Positions 26,927 through 34,465 of a DNA stretch of 64,000 nucleotides are shown here, in pieces (the stretch's first letter is position 1; every line of letters begins with the position of its first letter). This stretch comes from Acidobacteriota bacterium (GTDB lineage: Bacteria; Acidobacteriota; JAAYUB01): NCBI GenBank assembly GCA_012517875.1, contig JAAYUB010000021.1, forward strand, positions 25,967-89,966. The letters run 5' to 3'. The translations under genes were made by a program, and so were the position numbers. A model generated the notes under the pieces. The model worked only from the letters and a program-made list of their open reading frames with translations. It was not told the DNA's origin and did not search any database.

Positions 26927-27670
26927 ATGGAGCGCGTCCAGAAGATCGTCGCCCGCTGTCTCGGCATGTCGCGGCGCAAGGCGGAGGAGCTGGTCCGCGC
27001 GGGCCGGGTGGCGGTGAACGGCCGGGTGGTGGCGCTTGGGGCGCAGGCCGACGGGGCCGCCGACCGCGTCACCGTGGACGGCAAGCTCCTCAAGGCCGAG
27101 CCGGCCAGGGTGTATCTGCTCCTGAACAAGCCGCGCAACTACCTGTGCACCGTGTCGGATCCCGGCGGCCGTCCCACGGTGCTGGACCTGGTGAAGTCGA
27201 AGATCCCGGTCTATCCCGTGGGCCGGCTCGACTTCGATTCCACCGGCCTGGTGATCCTAACCAACGACGGCGCGGTCGCGTACCGCATCCAGCGGGCCGG
27301 CACCCACTGCCCCAAGGTGTACCTGGTCAAGGTGGCGGGCACGCCCGACGAGGCCAAGCTGGACCGACTGCGCCGGGGGATCACCATCGACGGAGAACGC
27401 TTCGCCCCGTGCGAGATCGCCAAGACCCGCGAGAAGGCCCACTCCTATTCCTGGCTCAAGGTCACCCTGTTCGAGGGGCGGAACCGCCAGCTGCGCCGGA
27501 TGTTCGAATTCATCCACCACCCGGTGTTCCAGCTCAAGCGCGTGGCCATCGGCTCCCTGACCGATGCCGGGCTCCCCGTGGGCTTTTACCGCCCCCTGAC
27601 CGACGCGGAGGTCAGCCGCCTCCGGTCGCTGCCCGTGGCGGCCGGAAAGGGCCGGCCCCGTCCGAAATAG
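26927..27670 (+). CDS. rluB: rRNA pseudouridine synthase, RluB/RsuA family
   Basis: 247 residues: an S4 RNA-binding domain (about 1-60) and a RsuA-type catalytic domain. The catalytic Asp is in GRLDFDSTGLVILTNDG; KPRNYLCTVSD and EGRNRQLRRMFE are also typical. It modifies a uridine in rRNA, most likely 23S position 2605 by analogy with RluB after scpAB; RsuA or RluE activity cannot be excluded. Starts at ATG 26927, 4 bases after scpB. It closes the unit; a new promoter follows. Confidence 0.92.
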   Translation: MERVQKIVARCLGMSRRKAEELVRAGRVAVNGRVVALGAQADGAADRVTVDGKLLKAEPARVYLLLNKPRNYLCTVSDPGGRPTVLDLVKSKIPVYPVGRLDFDSTGLVILTNDGAVAYRIQRAGTHCPKVYLVKVAGTPDEAKLDRLRRGITIDGERFAPCEIAKTREKAHSYSWLKVTLFEGRNRQLRRMFEFIHHPVFQLKRVAIGSLTDAGLPVGFYRPLTDAEVSRLRSLPVAAGKGRPRPK

Positions 27671-27672
27671 TT

Positions 27673-27701
27673 TTCGTGATTCTGGAAAATTTTAATACAA
27701 T
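27673..27701 (+). promoter_or_regulatory. Weak promoter before hisC
   Basis: TTCGTG, 17-base spacer, TACAAT (27696-27701) in the 80-base gap after rluB. The -35 match is poor, but the sudden A/T richness of the gap supports a start here. Confidence 0.45.
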
Positions 27702-27750
27702 ATGAACGTCCCCGGTGAGCCGGACCCAATCCATGCATCGTGGAGGCGCC

Positions 27751-28863
27751 ATGTTGAAAGATGTCGTTCCCGCCCACATCTTCACCATCAAACCCTACCA
27801 GCCGGGCAAGCCCATCGCGGAGGTCAAGCGTGAGCTGCACCTCGACGACGTGATCAAGATGGCCTCGAACGAAAATCCGTTGGGCCCGTCGCCGCGGGCG
27901 GTGGAGGCCATCCGCCGGAGTCTCGACGACCTGAACTACTACCCGGAGGACAGCGGGTTCTACCTGCGCGAGAAGCTCAGTCAGAAACTGAAAGTCGGTC
28001 CCGAGATGCTGTGTCTGGGCAACGGCTCCTCCGAGATCATCGTCAACGTGGGCCGCGCCTTCCTGAAGCCCGGCGACGAGATCCTGACTTCGGAAAAGAG
28101 CTTCGTCATGTACTACCTGTGCGGGGCGTACATGGGGAACCCTGTGGTTCGGATCCCCGTCCGCGAGTACGGCTTCGATCTCGACGCCATGGCGGCGGCG
28201 CTGACACCCCAGACCCGGATTGTCTTCATCGCCAATCCCAACAATCCCACCGGGACCTATCTATCTGAATCCAGCCTCACCCGGTTTCTGGACAAGGTGC
28301 GGCCCGAGACGCTGGTGGTGCTCGACGAGGCCTATTTCGAGTACGTCGACGCACCCGACTACCCGGACGGTCTGAAGCTGCTGGCCCGGTACCCCAACCT
28401 GCTGGTGCTGCGCACGTTTTCCAAGATTTACGGCCTGGCGGGGATCCGCGTGGGCTACGGCGTGGGCGCACCCGAGCTGATCGATATCCTGAACCGGGTG
28501 AAGCTCGCGTTCAACGCCAACGCCCTGGGGCAGGAGGCGGCCGTCGCCGCCCTCGACGATGACGACTTCGTCGCCCGGTCGATCCAGAACAACCGGACCG
28601 GCCGCGACTTCCTGCAGGACGCCTTCCGGCGGCTGGATATGCCGTTCGTCCCCAGCGTGACCAATTTCATCATGGTCCTTCTCGCCATCCCCGGCGAGAC
28701 GCTGTTTGACAAGATGCAGCGCCAGGGTGTGCTGGTCCGGCCGCTGCGCGGCTTCGGGGTCCCCGAGGCCGTCCGGATCACGGTGGGGCGGCCGGAGGAA
28801 AACGCGCGCTGCCTCGCCGTGTTCGAGGCCGCGATGAAGGAGCTGGGTTGCCTCGGAAAATGA
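27751..28863 (+). CDS. hisC: Histidinol-phosphate aminotransferase
   Basis: 370-residue fold-type I PLP enzyme. Motifs: MASNENPLGPSP near the start, NPNNPTGTYL, LDEAYFEY, and the PLP Lys225 in TFSKIYGLAGIRVGYG. In histidine synthesis it converts imidazole-acetol phosphate to histidinol phosphate with glutamate; enzymes of this family outside his operons can also transaminate aromatic 2-oxo acids. ATG 27751 follows GGAGG with good spacing. Its ATGA overlap with cmk shows co-transcription; no other his genes are present. Confidence 0.92.
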   Translation: MLKDVVPAHIFTIKPYQPGKPIAEVKRELHLDDVIKMASNENPLGPSPRAVEAIRRSLDDLNYYPEDSGFYLREKLSQKLKVGPEMLCLGNGSSEIIVNVGRAFLKPGDEILTSEKSFVMYYLCGAYMGNPVVRIPVREYGFDLDAMAAALTPQTRIVFIANPNNPTGTYLSESSLTRFLDKVRPETLVVLDEAYFEYVDAPDYPDGLKLLARYPNLLVLRTFSKIYGLAGIRVGYGVGAPELIDILNRVKLAFNANALGQEAAVAALDDDDFVARSIQNNRTGRDFLQDAFRRLDMPFVPSVTNFIMVLLAIPGETLFDKMQRQGVLVRPLRGFGVPEAVRITVGRPEENARCLAVFEAAMKELGCLGK

Positions 28864-29549
28864 AACGCCTCATTGTCGCCATCGATGGACCCTCCGGCTC
28901 GGGCAAGAGCACGCTGGGCAAGCGGCTGGCCCGCCGGCTCGGCTACCAGTACATCGACACCGGCGCCATGTACCGGGCGGTCGCTTGGCGGGCCCTCCAG
29001 GCGGGGATCGACCTGGACGATCCCGACTCGGTGGCGCGCATGGCCGGCGCCCTGCGGATCGAGCTGGAGCCGCGGCCCGACGGCGTGGGCGTCCGCGTGG
29101 ACGGTCGGGACGTGACCGACGCGATCCGCACCCCCGAGGTGGCCCAGGGGGCGTCCAAGGTGTCGGCGATTCCGGCGGTGCGGCGGGTGCTGGTCCGAAT
29201 CCAGCAGGAGCTGGGTCGGCGCGGCGGCATCGTCATGGATGGGCGCGATATCGGCACGGTGGTATTCAGCCATGCCGAGGTCAAGGTGTACCTCGATGCT
29301 TCGGAGGAGGAGCGGGCCCGCCGGCGCTGCGCCGAGGACGCCGCCCGCGGAGTGAGAACCGACATGGCCGCCACCCGGCAGGCGATCCGGGAGCGGGACC
29401 GGCGAGACAAGACCCGTGAGGATTCGCCGTTGCGGTGCGCCGACGACGCTTACTACCTGGACTCCACCGGTCTGACCATCGACGAGGTGCTGGACCGCAT
29501 CGAGGCGCTGGTGGAGCAGCGGCGGGGGAACCCATGTTCACGGGATTGA
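28860..29549 (+). CDS. cmk: Cytidylate kinase
   Basis: 229 residues; phosphorylates CMP and dCMP. P-loop GPSGSGKST is at residues 10-18, followed by LGYQYIDTGAMYRAVAW, GRDVTDAIRTPEVAQGASKVSA-type substrate segment, and GRDIGTVVF. The C-terminal RDRRDKTREDSPL lid and the terminal LDSTGLTIDEV are typical. The ATG overlaps the hisC stop (ATGA), and the gene overlaps ribE by 16 bases. Confidence 0.96.
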   Translation: MKRLIVAIDGPSGSGKSTLGKRLARRLGYQYIDTGAMYRAVAWRALQAGIDLDDPDSVARMAGALRIELEPRPDGVGVRVDGRDVTDAIRTPEVAQGASKVSAIPAVRRVLVRIQQELGRRGGIVMDGRDIGTVVFSHAEVKVYLDASEEERARRRCAEDAARGVRTDMAATRQAIRERDRRDKTREDSPLRCADDAYYLDSTGLTIDEVLDRIEALVEQRRGNPCSRD

Positions 29550-30184
29550 TCGAGGAAGTGGGCCGGGTGACGGCCGCGGGCGCCCATCAGCTGCAGCTCG
29601 CCGCGCCCGGCTGTGCGCCGCGGCTCCGCGTGGGCGACAGCCTGGCGGTCAGCGGCGTGTGCCTGACGGTGACGCGCACGCAGGGCGAGCGCGTTTGGGT
29701 GGATATCTCGACGGAGACGCTGTCCAAGACCAACCTGGGCCGGCTGGCGGCGGGGCAGGCAGTCAACCTGGAGACGGCGCTGACCCTGGAGCGGCCGCTG
29801 GGGGGCCACCTGCTCACGGGGCACGTGGACTGTGTGGGCCGCGTCCATGCGGTGGAAAAAGCCGCCGACTCCTGGATGCTGACGGTGGAGTACGGCGCCG
29901 GGTTCAGCCACCTGGTGGTGGCCCGCGGCGCCATCGCCGTGGACGGTGTCAGCCTCACCGTGGCGGAGCTGGCGGCGCGCGCCGTGCGCATCGCCCTGAT
30001 CCCCCACACGATCCGGAACACCACCCTGGCCACCGCGGCGCCGGGGCAGGAAGTGAATCTCGAGTTCGACATCCTGGGCAAATATGTGGCCCGCTGGCTC
30101 GATGTGACCGGCGGCCGCCCCCCCGTTGAGCCGGACGGCTCCGGCGGCCTCACCATGGACCGACTGCGCGACCTGTTGTCCTGA
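29534..30184 (+). CDS. ribE: Riboflavin synthase, alpha subunit
   Basis: 216 residues made of two lumazine-binding repeats; it dismutates two 6,7-dimethyl-8-ribityllumazine molecules to riboflavin. The first repeat opens with the diagnostic MFTGLIEEVG, and the second with LTGHVDCVGRV; LGGHLLTGHVD, SLTV and IPHTIRNTTL are also family features. The ATG lies inside the cmk 3' end. The other riboflavin genes seen here (ribA, ribBA) are at distant loci; ribD and ribH are not in the window. A gene-free repeat patch follows. Confidence 0.96.
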   Translation: MFTGLIEEVGRVTAAGAHQLQLAAPGCAPRLRVGDSLAVSGVCLTVTRTQGERVWVDISTETLSKTNLGRLAAGQAVNLETALTLERPLGGHLLTGHVDCVGRVHAVEKAADSWMLTVEYGAGFSHLVVARGAIAVDGVSLTVAELAARAVRIALIPHTIRNTTLATAAPGQEVNLEFDILGKYVARWLDVTGGRPPVEPDGSGGLTMDRLRDLLS

Positions 30185-30337
30185 GCGGGGCGGGAAGAAT
30201 AAACAGTAAATAGTGAACGGTGAGGAGTGAAGAGATCGGAGATAGGAGTTGGGATCTCGCGCTCGTAATTCGTAATCGTGCTCGTAATCGTCATCGAGCC
30301 CAGGATCTCGTTCACCCCCGATCGATACTTGCCCGCC

Positions 30338-30363
30338 GTAGGCCGCGTCCGCCGGACGCGGCC
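30338..30363 (+). repeat. REP-like palindrome 1
   Basis: GTAG followed by a 10-base perfect inverted repeat GGCCGCGTCC / GGACGCGGCC with a 3-base loop. The GTAG tetranucleotide at the foot of a GC-rich hairpin is the hallmark of REP elements mobilised by RAYT (TnpA-REP) enzymes. Confidence 0.6.
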
Positions 30364-30453
30364 CGCCACCTCGGCACGGTTGAGTGGTTCGCCCAAGGCT
30401 CAGCGTCTCATGGTGGCGAGGATCAATCGAAATCCCGCCACCTCCTGCCATGT

Positions 30454-30482
30454 GTAGCGGCGCCCGTCCGGCGGACGGGCGC
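30454..30482 (+). repeat. REP-like palindrome 2
   Basis: GTAGCG precedes a 10-base perfect inverted repeat GCGCCCGTCC / GGACGGGCGC with loop GGC. It has the same orientation as palindrome 1 and a related core (GTCC-loop-GGAC). Confidence 0.6.
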
Positions 30483-30494
30483 TGCTTCGCCTGA

Positions 30495-30510
30495 GGCCGC
30501 GCCAGCGGCC
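30495..30510. repeat. Short inverted repeat
   Basis: GGCCGC / GCGGCC with the 4-base loop GCCA, lying between REP-like palindromes 2 and 3. It has no GTAG head. Confidence 0.5.
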
Positions 30511-30517
30511 GAGGCAT

Positions 30518-30541
30518 GTAGCCCGGGCCGAGAGGCCCGGG
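30518..30541 (+). repeat. REP-like palindrome 3
   Basis: GTAG then CCCGGGCC, loop GAGA, GGCCCGGG. Eight perfect pairs with a GNRA tetraloop, in the same orientation as the two preceding units. Confidence 0.6.
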
Positions 30542-30548
30542 TCGCCGG

Positions 30549-30570
30549 TTTTTTTTTTTTTTTTTTTTTT
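30549..30570 (+). repeat. Homopolymer of 22 T
   Basis: An uninterrupted run of 22 T in a very GC-rich genome, seven bases after REP-like palindrome 3. It could be real slippage-prone DNA, a terminator-like tract, or an assembly or sequencing artefact. Confidence 0.8.
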
Positions 30571-31127
30571 GAGAGACAGGGGAAGTCGCGCCAACGGCGG
30601 CGGGATCCACGCGCCGCGTTCGTGTTGGGTCTGGGAAGAACCTTTGCTGCGGGGCCGCTCGGGCCTTGCCTTCCCCCGCTCCTGTGGAGCTTTTTGCCCT
30701 CCCGCGCCCGTCGCCTTCCCGGATCTTTCGCTCCGGGGTCTACACCCCGCCGCCGCTGGCGCGGCGGGATCGTGCCGCGGGCCGCGTTCGGCGAAGGTGA
30801 CAGACGGCGATGACGCGAGTATTGCGCGATCGTGCCGTGACCGAGCTCGCGGCCAGAGGCCGTGAGGACTGAAATCGTACTGTCGCTGGCGCGGCGGGAT
30901 CCGGCGTCGGACCGCGGATGGGTACCGGAGTCGTGTGACGCCGCACCGCGCTCCGCGTGCGGATCCGGAGCGGCGTCATGCCGTGCGAACAGTGAGCGGT
31001 AAACAGTGAAACGCAGGGGGTATGCTTGACGGCGCGCTTTGAAGCCTGACCAGTCTCATCGAGCGCGCGCTCCGGTAGGATCCGGATCGCGCGGGACGCC
31101 TGCGCCACGCGCATGTCGTGGGGGGTG

Positions 31128-32732
31128 TCAGGACGGCAGCTTGGCCAGCAGGTCGCGGGCCATGGCGGCGAACTCGTTCTCCAGGGGGAGCAGCTCTTCG
31201 AGCAGTTCGCGGGCCCGGGCGAAGTTGCCGGTTTCGCGGTGCAAGTTCGCCAGGTTGTATACCACTTTCCAGAACAGGTTGTTGCGAGTGGTCAACGAGT
31301 TGAGCAGCGCGCTGGCCTTCTCAGTCTGGTTCAGCTGCATCAGCGTGAGCGCCTGACCGATGATGGCCCGGATGAAGAAGGGGTTCAGCGTGCAGGCCTT
31401 CTCGAAATTCTGGTACGCCTCGTCGGGCTGCTCCAGGTAGTAATAGAGCCGGCCCAGGTTGTAATACAGGTCGGCAAAGCCGGGGTTCTGCCCCAGGGCC
31501 AGGTTCAGAATGTGGACCTCGGCGCGCAGCAGATCGGCTTTTTCCGAGCCGATCCGCTCATCTTCCGGCGACTCGTTGCTGAACAGAATGGTCTCGGGAA
31601 TGCTCTTGAAGTCGCGGTATGACTCCTCAAATTTCTCCAGCGCCTCCGCGGCGCGCCCCAAGTCCTTGTAGCAGAAGCCCATGCTGATCTTGGCGGGCAC
31701 GAATTTCGGATTGCGAAGCAGGCACCGGCGGAAGTACTCCAGCGCCTCGGAGTGTTTCTTGAGGCGCTGGGCCTCCCGGCCCAGACGGAAATACACCTCC
31801 GGCAGGTCCACGCCATCCACCAGCAGGTTCTGGTAATGCTTCACCAGGAGCTGGCGAAACCAGGAGTTGCGGATGATGTCCCCCTCCGGGTCCTGGAAGG
31901 GCAGGGCCTGCACGTCAATCTCGATGGTCTTGTGGAACCGCTCGTCCACCCACTTCTGCACGGCGGCCTCGGAAACGTCGCTGTCATTTTTGGGTAACGG
32001 GTATTTGCGCAACAACGGGTGACCGGCGTCCATCCGCAGCTGCCGGGCAAGGAAGCCGAGGGGGATCTGGAAGCGGTTCCGCTGTTTGAGAAACGGGATC
32101 AGCTCCTCCAGGATCCGGAAGGCGTCTGCGTAGCGCTTAAGCACGATGTAGGCGGCCATCAGGTCCAATTGGGCTTCGGGGAAGGGGCGTTTGAATTCCA
32201 GGGCCCGCAGAAGCATCTTTTCGACTTCAGGGTACATACGCCGCCGGAACCGGGCGATGGCCAGCAGGTGATAGACCGTGGCATCGAAGGGAGGCAGCGC
32301 GATGGCGTCGTGCAGGATTTCTTCGGTGCGGTCCAGGCTGCCCAGATTCAGGCGGGCGATCCCCAGGCAGATCCGGATGCTGGGGAAGTTGGGTTCGCGG
32401 GTGAAGATCGCTTCGAACACCCGCACCGCTGCCGGGAAGTTACCGGAGTTGTTGAGAATGATCCCCTTGTTAAGCAGCAGGATGCTGTGGTCCGGGTATT
32501 CGGTCAGCCCCTGGTCCAGGATGTCCAGTGCTTGCTTGTGCAGTTGTTGTGAGGTATATTTGATGCCAAGGAGCTTGTAGCATTCTAGAATGAAACCTTT
32601 AGAGAGAGACGCGTAAGTGCCTTCGGCTTCGGAATCACGGGCGGCGGCTTCGCGGAAGGACGCGATGGCCTTGTGGTAGAGTCCTTTCCCGAATTCGCCG
32701 AGGGCTTCTTCGAATAACAGCGATTCCTTCAT
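31128..32732 (-). CDS. TPR-repeat protein
   Basis: 534 residues from ATG 32732, made almost entirely of tetratricopeptide repeats; consensus-like units include KHSEALEYFRRCLLRNPKFVPAKISMGFCYKDLG and the consecutive FADLYYNLGRLYYYLEQPDEAYQNFEKA near the C terminus (quoted piecewise). No signal peptide or catalytic motif is evident, so a cytoplasmic scaffold is likely. A longer in-frame reading with a hydrophobic lead-in exists but crosses the predicted promoter. It is transcribed away from the histidine-kinase-like gene at 32819, and may be its partner. Confidence 0.82.
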   Translation of the reverse strand: MKESLLFEEALGEFGKGLYHKAIASFREAAARDSEAEGTYASLSKGFILECYKLLGIKYTSQQLHKQALDILDQGLTEYPDHSILLLNKGIILNNSGNFPAAVRVFEAIFTREPNFPSIRICLGIARLNLGSLDRTEEILHDAIALPPFDATVYHLLAIARFRRRMYPEVEKMLLRALEFKRPFPEAQLDLMAAYIVLKRYADAFRILEELIPFLKQRNRFQIPLGFLARQLRMDAGHPLLRKYPLPKNDSDVSEAAVQKWVDERFHKTIEIDVQALPFQDPEGDIIRNSWFRQLLVKHYQNLLVDGVDLPEVYFRLGREAQRLKKHSEALEYFRRCLLRNPKFVPAKISMGFCYKDLGRAAEALEKFEESYRDFKSIPETILFSNESPEDERIGSEKADLLRAEVHILNLALGQNPGFADLYYNLGRLYYYLEQPDEAYQNFEKACTLNPFFIRAIIGQALTLMQLNQTEKASALLNSLTTRNNLFWKVVYNLANLHRETGNFARARELLEELLPLENEFAAMARDLLAKLPS

Positions 32733-32763
32733 GAAACCGTAACGTCTGTCACAGGATATTGAT

Positions 32764-32792
32764 ACTTTAAGTAAAATTGCAAACAGGGTCAA
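32764..32792 (-). promoter_or_regulatory. Promoter of the TPR gene
   Basis: TTGACC (32792-32787), 17-base spacer, TAAAGT (32769-32764) on the minus strand. The transcript start would be near 32757, 25 bases upstream of ATG 32732. Confidence 0.5.
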
Positions 32793-32818
32793 GAAAAAGA
32801 TCGCGTCCGGCGGCTTAA

Positions 32819-34438
32819 ATGGGTTCAGACGCCAGCAACCCACCCAGCAACATCGTGTACGTCTATCAGGAGATGCTCCTCACCCTGGTGGACGTGTTCC
32901 AGCACGTGGCCGAACAGGACAACATCCAGATCAACCTGGAGCGCATCTTCGACCTGATCCTGAGCTTCCGCGACTACACCGCCGTCTGGATCTACCACCA
33001 GCCGGACGAGTCCGGACCGGCTCAACTCATCGCCCACAAAGGTGTGGCCCGCGACACGGTGGATCCCGAGCAGAATGCCGAGCTGCGGGCGGCGGTGATG
33101 GACCATGTCTTCCGTACGGCCCAGCCCATCTCGCTCAAGCGCCTCGAGCCGTGCTTCGGTCCCGCGGCCGGGACCGTGATCCGAACCCACCTGGCGGTGC
33201 CGCTCCGGCTCCCCGGCCGGGTCTGGGGCGTGCTCAATGTGGCTGCCGGCAACCACCGGCGGGTGTCCCGGCACGAGATCCAGTTCTTCTCGGTCATCGC
33301 GGGGGTGATCTCCAGCCTGCTGAACTTGGAGCAGTGCCGGCAGCGACAGGCCGGGGACCTGAGCCGGATGTCCGGCCTCGGTCTCCAGAAAATGATGGAG
33401 AAGCTGGCCGACGGCGTCATGCTGATGACCGACGACTTCCACCTGACCCTGCTGAACCCGTCCGGGAAGGCCTTCCTCGGCGATCTGAGCGAGTTCGAGA
33501 AGGGCGCGTTCTTTGACAAGTTCAGCGAGGTGCAGGGGACGATCTGTGACCGGCTGGGCCGGCAGGGGCAGGAACTGATGGAGATCGAGTTGCCGCTGGC
33601 CGATCCGTACGGCAAGGTGATCCGCCTCGTGGCCACGCCGCTGCACGACCCGGTGTCGGGCTTCCAGGGCGCCATCATCGTCGCCAAGGACATCACGGGC
33701 GAGAAGAAAATGGCCCGGCAGGCGCGTCTACAGACGCGGGTGTCCTCGGTGGGTTCGCTGATCGAGGGGATCTCTCATGAGCTGAACAACCCGCTGGCCG
33801 CCGTGTCCGGCTACATCCAGATGCTGGGCCGGAAACTGGCCGACGACGAGGGGGCGCGGGATATCCTGGGCAAGATCGACCGGGAGCTGACGCGGGCCAT
33901 CGTCATCGTCAAGAACCTGGTGGCCTCGGCCGAGCGCCGCCCTCTGGAGAAGGTGCCGGTCCGGCTGAACGCTCTCCTCGAGCATCTGGCGGACGAGCTC
34001 CAGCCCATGATCCACAAGCTGGGCGTGACCCTGAACTTGAACATGGAGCCGGATCTGCCCGAGCTGTACCTTGAGCGCGAGAACATCGCCCAGGTGTTCC
34101 GCACCCTGATCGAGCTGGCCGCCCAGACCATGGCTCAGGATCACGGCGGCGGCATCCTCGACATCGCGATGCTCAAACGCCTGGAAATGGTCCAGGTCGT
34201 GATCACCGACGGCAGCCCCGGCGTTGAGCCGTCGAACATGCCGGAAGTCCGGGCGCTCGTCCAGGTTTCGGATCAGCCGCTTGAAGACGCCAGTGTCCGG
34301 CTCGCGTTCTGCTTCAACGTTATCCGCAACCACGGCGGCGTGATCTTCACCGAGGCTGAAACCGGCAAGGGCATCGGCTACGTGATCGAACTGCCTGTTT
34401 TTGCGGAAGAGTATTGGCGCACCGATTCCGGCCCGTGA
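32819..34438 (+). CDS. GAF/PAS histidine-kinase-like protein with degenerate ATP site
   Basis: 539 residues, no membrane segment. A GAF domain (about 25-175) is followed by a PAS-like domain (about 190-295), then a HisKA-type helix with an intact H-box SHELNNPLAAV (His320). The C-terminal third has the length and order of a HATPase domain, but its motifs are eroded: the N-box reads QVFRTLIELAAQTM without the Asn, the G1 region is TDGSPGV, and the GTGLGL of the G2 box is replaced by SVRLAF. It may be a phospho-acceptor or a dead sensor rather than an autokinase. There is no response regulator next to it. Confidence 0.8.
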   Translation: MGSDASNPPSNIVYVYQEMLLTLVDVFQHVAEQDNIQINLERIFDLILSFRDYTAVWIYHQPDESGPAQLIAHKGVARDTVDPEQNAELRAAVMDHVFRTAQPISLKRLEPCFGPAAGTVIRTHLAVPLRLPGRVWGVLNVAAGNHRRVSRHEIQFFSVIAGVISSLLNLEQCRQRQAGDLSRMSGLGLQKMMEKLADGVMLMTDDFHLTLLNPSGKAFLGDLSEFEKGAFFDKFSEVQGTICDRLGRQGQELMEIELPLADPYGKVIRLVATPLHDPVSGFQGAIIVAKDITGEKKMARQARLQTRVSSVGSLIEGISHELNNPLAAVSGYIQMLGRKLADDEGARDILGKIDRELTRAIVIVKNLVASAERRPLEKVPVRLNALLEHLADELQPMIHKLGVTLNLNMEPDLPELYLERENIAQVFRTLIELAAQTMAQDHGGGILDIAMLKRLEMVQVVITDGSPGVEPSNMPEVRALVQVSDQPLEDASVRLAFCFNVIRNHGGVIFTEAETGKGIGYVIELPVFAEEYWRTDSGP

Positions 34439-34465
34439 TCCCGGGCGTCTCCCCCTCCCCGCGCC

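Larger units (their letters stand above)
30185..31127. repeat. Gene-free mosaic repeat region
   Basis: 943 bases without a credible gene. It contains, in order: a low-complexity mosaic of AGTGAACGGTGA, GGAGATAGGAG and CGTAATCGTG words (30201-30300); four stable inverted repeats (30341-30541), three headed by GTAG; a run of 22 T; an 18-base direct repeat CGCTGGCGCGGCGGGATC at 30754-30771 and 30884-30901; and another AACAGTGA-type patch (30987-31012). The mosaic words recur at 46.5 kb. Open frames here are short and lack protein character. Confidence 0.8.

Noticed and set aside
30542..30570. Simple intrinsic terminator made by palindrome 3 and the T-run
   Set aside because: The T-run does not follow the stem directly (7-base GC-rich gap) and is far longer than terminators need, so I list the parts separately.
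30220..30865. Possible genes in the 30.2-31.1 kb gap
   Set aside because: Open frames span palindromes and the poly-T run (giving a poly-Phe stretch) and have no ribosome sites or domain features.
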